Source: an uncultured Phycisphaerales bacterium (GTDB lineage Bacteria > Planctomycetota > Phycisphaerae > UBA1845 > CAIVHJ01). Taken from it: a stretch of 38,208 bases of DNA. Under the pieces are notes generated by a model, which saw only the letters and a program-made list of their open reading frames with translations, was not told the origin of the DNA and searched no databases. The stretch lies in NCBI GenBank assembly GCA_903905665.1, contig CAIVHJ010000330.1:1-38208 (forward strand). The letters run 5' to 3'. Both the position numbers and the translations under genes were made by a program. How positions within the stretch are numbered: position 1 is the first letter of the stretch; every line of letters begins with the position of its first letter. This document shows, piece after piece, positions 30,524 through 37,657 of this stretch.

Positions 30524-32090
30524 CAAAATCTCCCGTCCTAACGACTTTTGATTTCCAGCCATATCGCCGGAGGATGGACCCAATCCGCCTCTGAATAGTG
30601 ATATCGAGGTGGGCTTTATCAACCCCTACCGCGCTCGCGATATCAGTCATGGCGATTTCAGTTTGACATGATTCTTTGATAAATGCCTGAATGAGATTTT
30701 CCCATTCATCGAATTGCCTACGGTCCTCTTGTTCCTGGGTGGTGGCTTCCTCGGGAACCTTGTACCAATCCTCATTGGTTAGATACCGCGAGAGTGCTTC
30801 AGCGTAGAGTTGTTCCCGGTCTAACCGTAAACGGTCGAGCTGGATATGGCCGCACGTGATCGGCCAAAAACGACGGGCACCCGTGGAGTCTCGGAGATAG
30901 TGTTGTTCATTGGTAGTGCCTACAAAGATCGATTGCCTTGGGTGGTCCTGGGTGGCGCGGGCGTAGGGTTGGCGGTAACGGTCAGTCCGGCAGGTGATAA
31001 CCTTCTTGATTCTGGTGGTATCGGCGCGAGAGAAGGAATCGAGATCGGCTATTTCAACGATGAGCTTGCCGGCCAGGGCTACGAAAAAGTCCTTTGATGT
31101 GATCTCTTCGGAGGCTTCCATATACCACTTCCCGCCAATCGCTTCGAGAGCCTTGGACTTGAAAATGCCCTGCTTACCTTCAAGGATGACCATGTTATCT
31201 ACCTGGCACCCAGGCTGAAACACGCGGGCAACGATCCCTAACCAAAAGTTGCGAGATACGGCAGCGGAATACCCTGATTGTTGACACCCAAAGTAATCGG
31301 CAAAGAAACTGTCTATCCGTTGTGTACCATCCCATCTAAGACTGCGTATCCATTCACGGGGCTCGTTGCGAAGGCATTGATGACCGCGGCATCGGACGGC
31401 ATCTGATACGTTGGCAACGGTCAGGCGGGTCAGGCCAAGTGTTCTTTGGAGTTTGACGGTCAAGTTGATATCGTCTATGTCCTGCCACTCGCGGGCACCT
31501 TGGTTTCGTGGCCCTTGGGTGAAATACCGCTGGTAAAATTCATCGTACCAAACGATGTTTTTGTATTCGTCACTATGCGCCAGGACACGTACCACATTAT
31601 CTACGTTGGCCGGGGGAGTTCCCCCCTTCGGACCACGGGATAGACCTAGTTGGTCCCATAGGGCATCGGCATCGGGCGGCACCTCGTCCGGGGCTTCGAT
31701 GACTTCGACCGGGACGGCGGGGAACTCACCTTTGGCAAAGGTTATCATGCACCCTTTGGCCCATTCCGCTAGTTGTTTCCATGTCATCCCATCCCGAGAT
31801 ACCGCCGCCGTTATATTCCATCCGTGTGGCTTACCATTTGGGATAATCATCTTTATTTCTAGGCACAAATCGTTTATTTGCTCCGCAAAGGCCCTAAATG
31901 TCATCCTGGACGCCTCAGTGGCGTCAGGCCATAAGATGACCTTACGTCCAGCATACTGGCTAGAATCAAGGGCTCCGTTGCGTAGTGCCGGGATACAGGC
32001 GACAGCGTACCCGGTCGCCACCTCTTCGGCTGCTTTGACCGCGGCGGCTTCGCAGATGATAAGGGGTTTATTAAGGTTTGATTCCGTCAT
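30435..32090 (-). CDS. VapE-type primase/helicase (D5-like replication protein)
   Basis: 551 residues. The N-terminus (LIICEAAAVKAAEEVA ... AGRKVILWPDATEAS, residues 9-62) resembles a TOPRIM fold with acidic E14 and D56. The C-terminal ATPase has Walker A GKQGIFKS (about 305-312), Walker B KLIVEIADLD (342-351), sensor GTTN (391-394) and an arginine-finger segment ARRFWP (405-410), matching the virulence-associated E family. It would prime and unwind the phage origin. The start overlaps the VRR-NUC gene by 20 bases; the 3' end overlaps the convergent HTH gene. Confidence 0.85.
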   Translation of the reverse strand: MTESNLNKPLIICEAAAVKAAEEVATGYAVACIPALRNGALDSSQYAGRKVILWPDATEASRMTFRAFAEQINDLCLEIKMIIPNGKPHGWNITAAVSRDGMTWKQLAEWAKGCMITFAKGEFPAVPVEVIEAPDEVPPDADALWDQLGLSRGPKGGTPPANVDNVVRVLAHSDEYKNIVWYDEFYQRYFTQGPRNQGAREWQDIDDINLTVKLQRTLGLTRLTVANVSDAVRCRGHQCLRNEPREWIRSLRWDGTQRIDSFFADYFGCQQSGYSAAVSRNFWLGIVARVFQPGCQVDNMVILEGKQGIFKSKALEAIGGKWYMEASEEITSKDFFVALAGKLIVEIADLDSFSRADTTRIKKVITCRTDRYRQPYARATQDHPRQSIFVGTTNEQHYLRDSTGARRFWPITCGHIQLDRLRLDREQLYAEALSRYLTNEDWYKVPEEATTQEQEDRRQFDEWENLIQAFIKESCQTEIAMTDIASAVGVDKAHLDITIQRRIGSILRRYGWKSKVVRTGDFVNRKWVPQSVLLADQLPLISPTPPEPVTA

Positions 32091-32370
32091 TGAAATCCTC
32101 TATTGATTTAGCGATTATTCCGATACCACCTAGCCGGCGAACGGTTTCTATAAACGATTCTTGACCCTTGGTTGCGCGCCCGCGGGGCGCCTTAACCTCG
32201 ACCGCCAGAAAACGGCCAGTCTTGGTAAGTCCAATCAGGTCAGCGGATCCAGGGCAAAGGCCGAATCGGAGCTTCGGATCGTTGCAAAAACCCACGTTAT
32301 TTCTCCATAGCCTGTGGCCGTGGCGAGAGGCTTCGAGTTGGATCTGTCGCATGAGATCGGCTTCGGTCAA
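32071..32370 (-). CDS. VRR-NUC domain nuclease
   Basis: 99 residues, the size of stand-alone phage VRR-NUC proteins. The start is TTG (TTGA overlap with the helicase stop). Catalytic elements: E3 near the N-terminus (TEADLMRQIQ), GSADLIGLTKTGRFLAVEVK with acidic D and E-x-K at about residues 44-61, then GRATKGQESFIETVRRLGG. This is the PD-(D/E)xK family often found beside SF2 helicases in phage replication cassettes, where it probably resolves or nicks branched DNA. Confidence 0.85.
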   Translation of the reverse strand: MTEADLMRQIQLEASRHGHRLWRNNVGFCNDPKLRFGLCPGSADLIGLTKTGRFLAVEVKAPRGRATKGQESFIETVRRLGGIGIIAKSIEDFNDGIKP

Positions 32371-33764
32371 ACGGCAATACCTCGGTTGCGCTTCTGTTGT
32401 CGTCCTTTGAACACAAAATACGCCCAGGCCCTTGGATTCTTGTATCCACGCGCCCGCCCAATCTCGAAGAGTTCTTGCATCGATTGGGCCATTCCCTGCT
32501 GCCGTCGTACCATCTTACGGGCTATCTCCGCTTGGATCTCCAAGAGTTGACCGTCTTTCTCAATGATTTCACGCGGTTTGACCGGGAAGACTTCGCCGCA
32601 ATACTTACAGACCGAGAGGCCGGACGGCATGGCGGCGAAACATTTGGGGCATATTCTAACGGAGACTCCAGCCCCTCCCTCTCCCCGAGCCCTTTGAGGT
32701 CGTCCTTCAAGGCTCCATTCGCGGTCATCGTCGGGGAGTCCGTGGCGACTCCAATTGCCAACGTGATCGAGTATGATAGCCTGATTCTTTCCTTCAAAAG
32801 GTCGCAACGCTCGACCGACCTGTTGCATAAAATATCCAAGGGATTGGGTTGGGCGCAGCAGGATTGCAGCTTCGATTGCAGGAACATCAAATCCTTCGCC
32901 AAAAATTTCGACGTTCGATAAGACTTGTATATTTCCTTTCTTAAAATTCTCAATAGCCCGGTCGCGCTCATCCTCTGGCGTTTCTCCGTCAACGTGGGCA
33001 GCGGGGATACCGGCGGCGTTGAATTGCTCCACGACATGCTTGGAATGCTGTATGGAGGCACAGAAAACAACAGCACGTCGCCCTTCACAGAGTCTCTTGT
33101 AATGCTCAATAGCGTTACCGGTGATACTCGGCCTATCGACGACAGAATTGATTTCTCGTTTTTCATAATCACCCATCCTTGTATGTATTCCTGTTAGGTC
33201 GACGTTCGATGGAGCATATAGCTTATAAGGAGAGAGGTAGCCTTGCTTGGTCAGGGTTTGGACGGTAGGCCCAACGATTAAGTTACTGAAATATGTCCCG
33301 AGTCCTTTACCGTCAAGTCTTTCAGGGGTGGCAGTAATTCCAATATGATATGAAGTTCCATACCTGGCAAAGATGTCGGACCAACTAGATGCCGCGAGGT
33401 GGTGAGCTTCATCCCAGACAATGAGGCGGGGTTCAGAAACCCGTGCAAGACGCCGTGCAAGTGTCTGCACAGATGCGAGTTGCACCCAATGGCTTCTATC
33501 TTCGGAGAATCCTGCGCTGATGATTCCATATTTTATTCCCTCCAAATCGAATGCTTGTGCTGACTGTTTGATGAGTTCCCGGCGATGGACAACGAACAGG
33601 CACCGCATCCCCTTACTGGCGGCGGTGTGGAGCATGTGAGCGGTCAATAAAGTCTTGCCGCTCCCGGTCGGAGCGGTATACAAGATCGACTTACATCCCT
33701 GGGCCATGAGTGACCGCATTTGGTTTATCGCGTCGGTTTGGTAAGGACGGAGTTGGATGGACAC
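32367..33764 (-). CDS. Superfamily 2 DEAH helicase with C-terminal zinc knuckles
   Basis: 465 residues starting with GTG. Q-like motif RPYQTDAI, Walker A APTGSGKT (31-38), DEAH (118-121), motif III TATPERLDG (144-152), C-terminal domain with NVEIFGEGFDVPAIEAAILL and motif VI QQVGRALRP. Near residue 375 lie two CxxC pairs (CPKCFAAMPSGLSVCKYCGE) forming a zinc ribbon, as in many phage DEAD/H helicases. No SD precedes the GTG, and a near-consensus promoter places +1 on it. First gene of the replication cassette, coupled with VRR-NUC by TTGA overlap. Confidence 0.9.
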   Translation of the reverse strand: MSIQLRPYQTDAINQMRSLMAQGCKSILYTAPTGSGKTLLTAHMLHTAASKGMRCLFVVHRRELIKQSAQAFDLEGIKYGIISAGFSEDRSHWVQLASVQTLARRLARVSEPRLIVWDEAHHLAASSWSDIFARYGTSYHIGITATPERLDGKGLGTYFSNLIVGPTVQTLTKQGYLSPYKLYAPSNVDLTGIHTRMGDYEKREINSVVDRPSITGNAIEHYKRLCEGRRAVVFCASIQHSKHVVEQFNAAGIPAAHVDGETPEDERDRAIENFKKGNIQVLSNVEIFGEGFDVPAIEAAILLRPTQSLGYFMQQVGRALRPFEGKNQAIILDHVGNWSRHGLPDDDREWSLEGRPQRARGEGGAGVSVRICPKCFAAMPSGLSVCKYCGEVFPVKPREIIEKDGQLLEIQAEIARKMVRRQQGMAQSMQELFEIGRARGYKNPRAWAYFVFKGRQQKRNRGIAV

Positions 33765-33770
33765 CCGCCC

Positions 33771-33799
33771 ATATTACTTTTCTCTTGCAAGCGTGTCAA
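33771..33799 (-). promoter_or_regulatory. Promoter of the replication cassette
   Basis: On the minus strand TTGACA (33794-33799) and TAATAT (33771-33776) are separated by 17 bases, nearly a consensus sigma70 promoter. Six bases after the -10 lies the GTG of the helicase (33764), so the message is predicted to be leaderless. Confidence 0.75.
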
Positions 33800-33813
33800 C
33801 TATTTGTTAGATT
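33785..33813 (+). promoter_or_regulatory. Weak divergent promoter for the RHH-like gene
   Basis: TTGCAA (33785-33790) and TAGATT (33808-33813), 17 bases apart, overlap the opposing helicase promoter, so polymerases would compete. The gene that follows has a normal SD. The boxes are imperfect, so this call is modest. Confidence 0.4.
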
Positions 33814-33831
33814 ATCGCGCAAGGAGAACTT

Positions 33832-34002
33832 ATGAAACCAAAGAACCGAGATGAACTAATCGCCTTCCGGGTCAAACCCGCCGAGCGCCGATATATTGAG
33901 AGAGAGGCCGCCGAGAGAAGCCAGCGCCTTTCCGAATATATAAGGAACATGGTACTTCCGTCGGGCATTATTATTGACCACGACGGTAAGATTAAGGCTT
34001 GA
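33832..34002 (+). CDS. Small ribbon-helix-helix-like protein
   Basis: SD AAGGAGAACTT precedes the ATG. The 56-residue protein (MKPKNRDELIAFRVKPAERR) has a beta strand ELIAFRVKPAE, helix RRYIEREAAERSQRLSEYIR and a second helix, matching the MobC/RHH pattern of short DNA-binding repressors (strand then RxxIExxAxxxxxSLSEYIR). It may control the overlapping helicase/own promoter and the downstream recombination genes. It ends inside the -35 of the next promoter. Confidence 0.65.
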   Translation: MKPKNRDELIAFRVKPAERRYIEREAAERSQRLSEYIRNMVLPSGIIIDHDGKIKA

Positions 34003-34028
34003 CAAACGTATAACAGATTTCCTAAGAT
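33999..34028 (+). promoter_or_regulatory. Promoter of the recombination genes
   Basis: TTGACA (33999-34004) overlaps the stop of the RHH-like gene; TAAGAT (34023-34028) lies 18 bases downstream. The ATG of the exonuclease begins seven bases after the -10, with no SD between, so a leaderless message is predicted. Confidence 0.6.
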
Positions 34029-34034
34029 CGCCCC

Positions 34035-34949
34035 ATGATCGAAACCATCCAACCCAAAGACGAGGCGCATTGGCTGTCTCTCCGCAAGCAGGATGTGACC
34101 TCAACCGAGGTCGCGGCCCTGTTTGGTATCTCTCCTTATATTACGGCCTACGAGTTATGGCATCGAAAACACGATAACTTGGACGTGGAATTTGAGGTCA
34201 ACGAGCGCATGAAGTGGGGGACGAGGTTGCAGGACTCGATAGCCGAGGGGATCGCAGAGGATTATAAATGGGCTATCCGAAAGAAAACGGAGTATTTACG
34301 TGACACCGATTTACGCGCCGGAGCCAGTTTCGATTTTGAGTGCAAGTCGCATGGGGAAGAATGGTTGCTCGAAATCAAAAACGTAGACTCATTAGCTTTC
34401 CGCGACGGATGGATCGTTGACGGCGATAATGTAGAAGCTCCGCCACATATCGAGCTACAGGTTCAGCAACAGTTGGCATTGTCGGGATTAAAGGTCGCAT
34501 TTATCGGCGCCCTTATAGGAGGAAATCGTGTCGTCCTCATCCGTCGTGAACCTGATCGCGTGGTTATTCAGTCCATCCAAAAAAGAATACGACAGTTTTG
34601 GGATTCGGTCAGAGATCATAGAGAACCACAACCAGACTTTGGACGGGATGCGGATTTCATTGCCAAGCTCTATTCTTTTGCGGAACCAGGCAAGGTCTTT
34701 AACGCAGACGATCGCGTGTCCAAACTCGCCTTCGCTTACAAGCAAGCCGGCCAGGAAGAGAAGCAAGCCAAAGAAAAAAAGGACGCCTCCAAAGCTGAAA
34801 TCCTGACCATCGTTGGCGCCGCGGAGAAAGTGGTAGGAGAGACGTTCACGATCTCGGCGGGGCTGATAGGCCCTTGCCACATGGACTATGACAGGCCGGG
34901 ATATAGGAACTTTAAAGTCAATTTCAAAAAGGAGAAACCCAATGCCTGA
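34035..34949 (+). CDS. YqaJ-type (lambda exonuclease fold) recombination exonuclease
   Basis: 304 residues. MTS-type motif DVTSTEVAALFGISPYITAYELW (residues 20-42), the acidic residue in SFDFECKS (D100), the E-x-K in EWLLEIKN (about 109-116) and HIELQVQQQLALSG (about 138-151) form the active site of the YqaJ/lambda-exo family, which digests one strand to give single-stranded DNA. Without an SD, the start depends on the leaderless prediction. The next gene, RecT, overlaps by eight bases, completing a two-part recombination system. Confidence 0.9.
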   Translation: MIETIQPKDEAHWLSLRKQDVTSTEVAALFGISPYITAYELWHRKHDNLDVEFEVNERMKWGTRLQDSIAEGIAEDYKWAIRKKTEYLRDTDLRAGASFDFECKSHGEEWLLEIKNVDSLAFRDGWIVDGDNVEAPPHIELQVQQQLALSGLKVAFIGALIGGNRVVLIRREPDRVVIQSIQKRIRQFWDSVRDHREPQPDFGRDADFIAKLYSFAEPGKVFNADDRVSKLAFAYKQAGQEEKQAKEKKDASKAEILTIVGAAEKVVGETFTISAGLIGPCHMDYDRPGYRNFKVNFKKEKPNA

Positions 34950-35736
34950 ATCCAAGAAAATCACCGCCCAAGACGAAGTGTGCCTTGCCTTAACACAAGC
35001 CGAGCCGACGTTTAAGATGAGTCTACCGCCCCAGATACCGTCGCAGAAGTTTATTCGAGTCGCCCAAACCGCAATCAGGCAGAACCCTGGACTCGCATCT
35101 CTTGATCGCCAGAGTCTATATGCGGCCTTTCATAAATGCGCTGCCGATGGCCTCTTGCCAGATGGACGGGAAGCGGCGATTGTTCCGTTCGGGCAGACGG
35201 CGACATATATGCCGATGATCCAAGGTATTTGTAAGAAAGCGAGGAACTCCGGTGAAATCAAAACAATCAACGCCCAAATCGTCTACAAGAACGACGCTTA
35301 CGAACATTGGATCGACGAGTCGGGCGAGCATTTCAAACATGTCCCGGCTCGTGGCGACCGCGGAGAGGTTCTTTTAGTCTATGCTTTCTGCCAAACAAAA
35401 GACGACGGTGTGTTCTTTGAAGAACTCAGTATGGATGACATCGCCGCCATCGAGAAGATGTCCAAGCAAAAAGGCGGCCCGTGGTCCGGCCCCTTCCGCA
35501 CGGAGATGATGAGGAAAAGCGCGATTCGGCGCCTCTTGAAATACCGCGTTCCTTCCAGTACAGACGTGGACGACATCATCCGTGAAAATGACGAACCTCT
35601 AGAGCCAGTCCCGCCGGCGCCTGTTAAACCCGCAGAGACTACATCATCCAGATTACGTGATGTTGTTGCGACGACAGCGGAGCCCGTGGGACAAGAATCC
35701 GATGACGTTGCCGCCAGAGAAGAACTGCCGTTATGA
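34942..35736 (+). CDS. recT: RecT single-strand annealing recombinase
   Basis: 264 residues with SD GGAGAAACCCA. It has the RecT core: FIRVAQTAIRQNPGLASLDR, QSLYAAFHKCAADGLLPDGR, EAAIVPFGQTATYMPMIQGI, HVPARGDRGEVLLVYAFCQT and WSGPFRTEMMRKSAIRRLLK. The C-terminus (LEPVPPAPVKPAETTSS) is Pro-rich and acidic and may bind a partner such as host single-strand-binding protein. It pairs with the exonuclease for strand annealing, and the gene overlaps it by eight bases. Confidence 0.92.
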   Translation: MPESKKITAQDEVCLALTQAEPTFKMSLPPQIPSQKFIRVAQTAIRQNPGLASLDRQSLYAAFHKCAADGLLPDGREAAIVPFGQTATYMPMIQGICKKARNSGEIKTINAQIVYKNDAYEHWIDESGEHFKHVPARGDRGEVLLVYAFCQTKDDGVFFEELSMDDIAAIEKMSKQKGGPWSGPFRTEMMRKSAIRRLLKYRVPSSTDVDDIIRENDEPLEPVPPAPVKPAETTSSRLRDVVATTAEPVGQESDDVAAREELPL

Positions 35737-35837
35737 AGTGGTGGAAGATGGTTGCAAATATACTAGCGATCCTTTTACTCCCAGTCCTCCTCCCCTTGGC
35801 GTTCTTTTTGGAGTGGGTGAGGGGGCGTTGTAATTGA
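35733..35837 (+). CDS. Tiny membrane protein, 34 residues
   Basis: MKWWKMVANILAILLLPVLL, continuing PLAFFLEWVRGRCN, is one membrane helix. Its ATG overlaps the RecT stop (ATGA). Its 3' end carries the repeated motif GGGGCGTTGTAATTGAC also found at 37899-37915. It may be a membrane-acting micro-protein; nothing more is known. Confidence 0.55.
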   Translation: MKWWKMVANILAILLLPVLLPLAFFLEWVRGRCN

Positions 35838-35838
35838 C
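35822..35838 (+). repeat. 17-bp repeat, copy 1 (GGGGCGTTGTAATTGAC)
   Basis: The sequence differs by one base from GGGGCGTTGTGATTGAC at 37899-37915. Each copy precedes a small gene and ends in TTGAC. It may be a conserved regulatory or recombination element, though the copy here lies inside a tiny gene. Confidence 0.45.
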
Positions 35839-35840
35839 CC

Positions 35841-35966
35841 ATGACCGACTTTGAGTGGTTCATTAAAGTGTGCGACTGGGAATTTGATCATTTGGAAGAA
35901 CGCACCGATCGCCTGGACTTTTGCATCTGGCAAGCGATCATAGCGCGGTTGAAAGGGTGGGCGTGA
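35841..35966 (+). CDS. Tiny acidic protein, 41 residues, with a GWA end
   Basis: MTDFEWFIKVCDWEFDHLEE, ending FCIWQAIIARLKGWA. It begins four bases after the previous frame and overlaps the next by one (TGATG). Its C-terminal motif A-x-x-x-L-x-G-W-A recurs in the next gene, so the two are related. SD is weak. Small, aromatic, possibly a helical dimer. Confidence 0.5.
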   Translation: MTDFEWFIKVCDWEFDHLEERTDRLDFCIWQAIIARLKGWA

Positions 35967-36097
35967 TGATTGAGATTCTAGAATCTGCGTCAAGGTATGG
36001 AAATTGGCAAGTGTATTCCTTTAAAAATGAAGATCGCGACTCCATATTTAAGGCTGTTCGAGAGCAGGTGATCGCTCAACTGATGGGTTGGGCGTGA
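35966..36097 (+). CDS. Tiny protein, 43 residues, paralogous to previous gene
   Basis: MIEILESASRYGNWQVYSFK, ending REQVIAQLMGWA. The ending matches AIIARLKGWA of the preceding gene; both are followed by GTGA. This looks like tandem duplication with divergence of the N-terminus. Function unknown. Confidence 0.5.
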   Translation: MIEILESASRYGNWQVYSFKNEDRDSIFKAVREQVIAQLMGWA

Positions 36098-36130
36098 CGA
36101 CTTATCGACGAATGAAAAGGAGAGACGACT

Positions 36131-37069
36131 ATGTGTAAGTTTTTCAGCGCCGTCAGTGACGGAAAAGGCCGTGTTGAGTTTTTTAAATTGGAAGATATCG
36201 TGAGGATCATGTCCTCCGGCAATCCTGAAGGGTACGATTTTAACAGTCACACCAGCATCCTGCACTCGCTCGGGATTAAAGGCAAAGACGAAGATGTCTG
36301 GAATAAGTGGGAGTATGAACCGGAAACGAAAACGCTGACGATCGATGGGGCTATTCATGCTGACGATTCGGTGGAGGTTCAGAAAAAATTAGACGGTTTT
36401 TTTGTCGGGAAAGGTATCGGTTATTTGAGGAATCTGTACAACCGGAACTCGGGCTACGGGAACTCGGGCGACTGGAACTCGGGCGGCGGGAACTCGGGCT
36501 ACTGGAACTCGGGCAACGGGAACTCGGGCAACTGTAACTCGGGCAACTGTAACTCGGGCAGCGGGAACTCGGGCGACTGGAACTCGGGCAACCGGAACTC
36601 GGGCTGCGGGAACTCGGGCGACAGGAACTCGGGCTACGGGAACTCGGGCGACTGGAACTCGGGCGGCGGGAACTCGGGCGACTGGAACTCGGGCAACTGT
36701 AACTCGGGCAGCGGGAACTCGGGCAACTGGAACTCGGGCTACGGGAACTCGGGCAACGGGATTCTAAATTCCTTCTGCACAAAACGCCAATGGATGCTGT
36801 TTGACAAACCCTGCACGAAAGAACAATATGAAAAGATAGACGCTCTCGATTGGTCGTGGTTTTTTATTAATCGGTGGGTCAGTGAATCCGACATGAGCGA
36901 TCAAGAGAAAAAGGACCATCCGTCATTCAAGACATGCAGCGGCTATCTGAAAACCATTGACTACAAAGAGGCGTTCAAAGCGTGTCCGGAATCGTTTATT
37001 GATGCGGTTAAGAAACTCAAGAATTTCGACAAGAAGAAGTTTAAAGAGATATCCGGACTAGAGGTCTGA
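36131..37069 (+). CDS. NSGxx repeat protein (MCKFFSAVSDG family)
   Basis: 312 residues with SD AAGGAG nine bases before the ATG. The N-terminal domain (MCKFFSAVSDGKGRVEFFKL ... FNSHTSILHSLGIKGKDEDV) belongs to a type I know from phages, which carries diverse low-complexity repeats in its middle. Here residues 106-210 are 21 copies of NSGxx in which the last two residues vary (YG, DW, GG, NC, SG, NR, CG). The C-terminus (TKRQWMLFDKPCTKEQYEKI ... GYLKTIDYKEAFKACPESFI ... FDKKKFKEISGLEV) is globular. The repeats may form a beta-solenoid or binding surface. The role is unknown; no signal peptide or membrane segment. Confidence 0.8.
   Translation: MCKFFSAVSDGKGRVEFFKLEDIVRIMSSGNPEGYDFNSHTSILHSLGIKGKDEDVWNKWEYEPETKTLTIDGAIHADDSVEVQKKLDGFFVGKGIGYLRNLYNRNSGYGNSGDWNSGGGNSGYWNSGNGNSGNCNSGNCNSGSGNSGDWNSGNRNSGCGNSGDRNSGYGNSGDWNSGGGNSGDWNSGNCNSGSGNSGNWNSGYGNSGNGILNSFCTKRQWMLFDKPCTKEQYEKIDALDWSWFFINRWVSESDMSDQEKKDHPSFKTCSGYLKTIDYKEAFKACPESFIDAVKKLKNFDKKKFKEISGLEV
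36446..36760 (+). repeat. 21 tandem 15-bp units encoding NSGxx
   Basis: Each unit is AACTCGGGC followed by six bases (xxC xGG or TGT). The first nine bases are the same in every copy, including silent positions, so copies have been spread or kept alike by recent DNA-level events rather than by protein selection alone. Variation is confined to the first bases of the last two codons. Confidence 0.9.
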
Positions 37070-37071
37070 CT

Positions 37072-37161
37072 ATGGCTATTTTGCCCTTGTCCAAGCCTAC
37101 AATTCGGGCGATCATCCAGGCGTGGCGGGACCAAGGGCAGTTTAATTTGACCCTCTGTTGA
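37072..37161 (+). CDS. Tiny protein, 29 residues
   Basis: The frame MAILPLSKPTIRAIIQAWRD, ending QGQFNLTLC, starts two bases after the NSGxx gene stop, without a clear SD. It is short and could be real or a relic. Its last codons fall in the 5' strand of the RNA stem at 37149-37156. A related protein could continue in another frame after its stop, but that frame has no start and no sign of homology. Confidence 0.4.
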   Translation: MAILPLSKPTIRAIIQAWRDQGQFNLTLC

Positions 37162-37294
37162 GCGCGGTGCGGGCTCCGGGGAACCATGGATTAACCGGAG
37201 ACACTGCCCGAAAGGTTCGCAACCTGAGAGGGTCTTAATTTTCGGGCGGTGCGGAGTGAAAGCCTCCATCTTGAGAGAAATCTGGCCGCCGCCC
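37149..37294 (+). ncRNA. Candidate structured RNA with nested perfect stems
   Basis: GACCCTCT (37149-37156) pairs perfectly with AGAGGGTC (37227-37234), closing an 86-base element. Inside it are CTCCGG (37174-37179) with CCGGAG (37195-37200) and AGGTT (37213-37217) with AACCT (37221-37225). GAGC (37160-37163) with GCTC (37173-37176) is a competing option. A second element follows: GGGCGG (37244-37249) with CCGCCC (37289-37294), enclosing GGAG-TGAAAGC-CTCC. Located just before a gene with an SD at 37306-37311, it could be a cis-acting switch or a small RNA. Confidence 0.45.
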
Positions 37295-37315
37295 ATAATT
37301 TCGAGAGGAGGAACC

Positions 37316-37657
37316 ATGACTCCAAAACAGAGAGGGGAGAAGATAAAAGAGGGATTATTCCCACGTGCACAGCTAACTCCATTGCAAGTAAATTACATCG
37401 TCACCCAGATCGAGGAAGCGGAGCGGGAAGCCGTGGGAGACGCCGAGGAAAATCATCATAAAAGCGTAGCGGTTGGGATGGATGTTCAGAAAGGTTTTGA
37501 GAATGAGGAGCAAGCCTACGCCTCCGGGTTCAAGGCGGCGATAGAGAAAGCGGCGGGGATTGCGGTGTCGATGGGGCCTATGAAAGGTTCTGAAAATGAC
37601 GGTATGGTTTATTGTCTTGATGTAGCCGACCGCATCCTCAAAATGGAGGTCCAATGA
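37316..37657 (+). CDS. Hypothetical protein, 113 residues
   Basis: AGGAGG precedes the ATG at 37316. The protein MTPKQRGEKIKEGLFPRAQL is charged and helical (VTQIEEAEREAVGDAEENH) with a mixed end (DGMVYCLDVADRILKMEV). The same frame is open upstream to 37151 with only GTG starts, but those codons lie in the structured region. It overlaps the next gene by four bases. No family recognised. Confidence 0.7.
   Translation: MTPKQRGEKIKEGLFPRAQLTPLQVNYIVTQIEEAEREAVGDAEENHHKSVAVGMDVQKGFENEEQAYASGFKAAIEKAAGIAVSMGPMKGSENDGMVYCLDVADRILKMEVQ

Noticed and set aside
36446..36760. CRISPR array
   Set aside because: Units are 15 bp, contiguous and coding, with no spacers, leader or cas genes.
36446..36760. 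Diversity-generating retroelement target
   Set aside because: No reverse transcriptase or template repeat was seen in the window, and variation is not the adenine-specific type.
36351..36782. 143-residue antisense frame full of Ser, Pro, Arg and Cys
   Set aside because: It is the opposite-strand shadow of the NSGxx repeat array; its repeats only mirror the 15-bp units.
37149..37234. 86-base length and 8-bp closing stem suggesting a class II tRNA
   Set aside because: There is no 7-base anticodon loop, no proper T-arm (TTCGCAA lacks A58) and no discriminator/CCA context.
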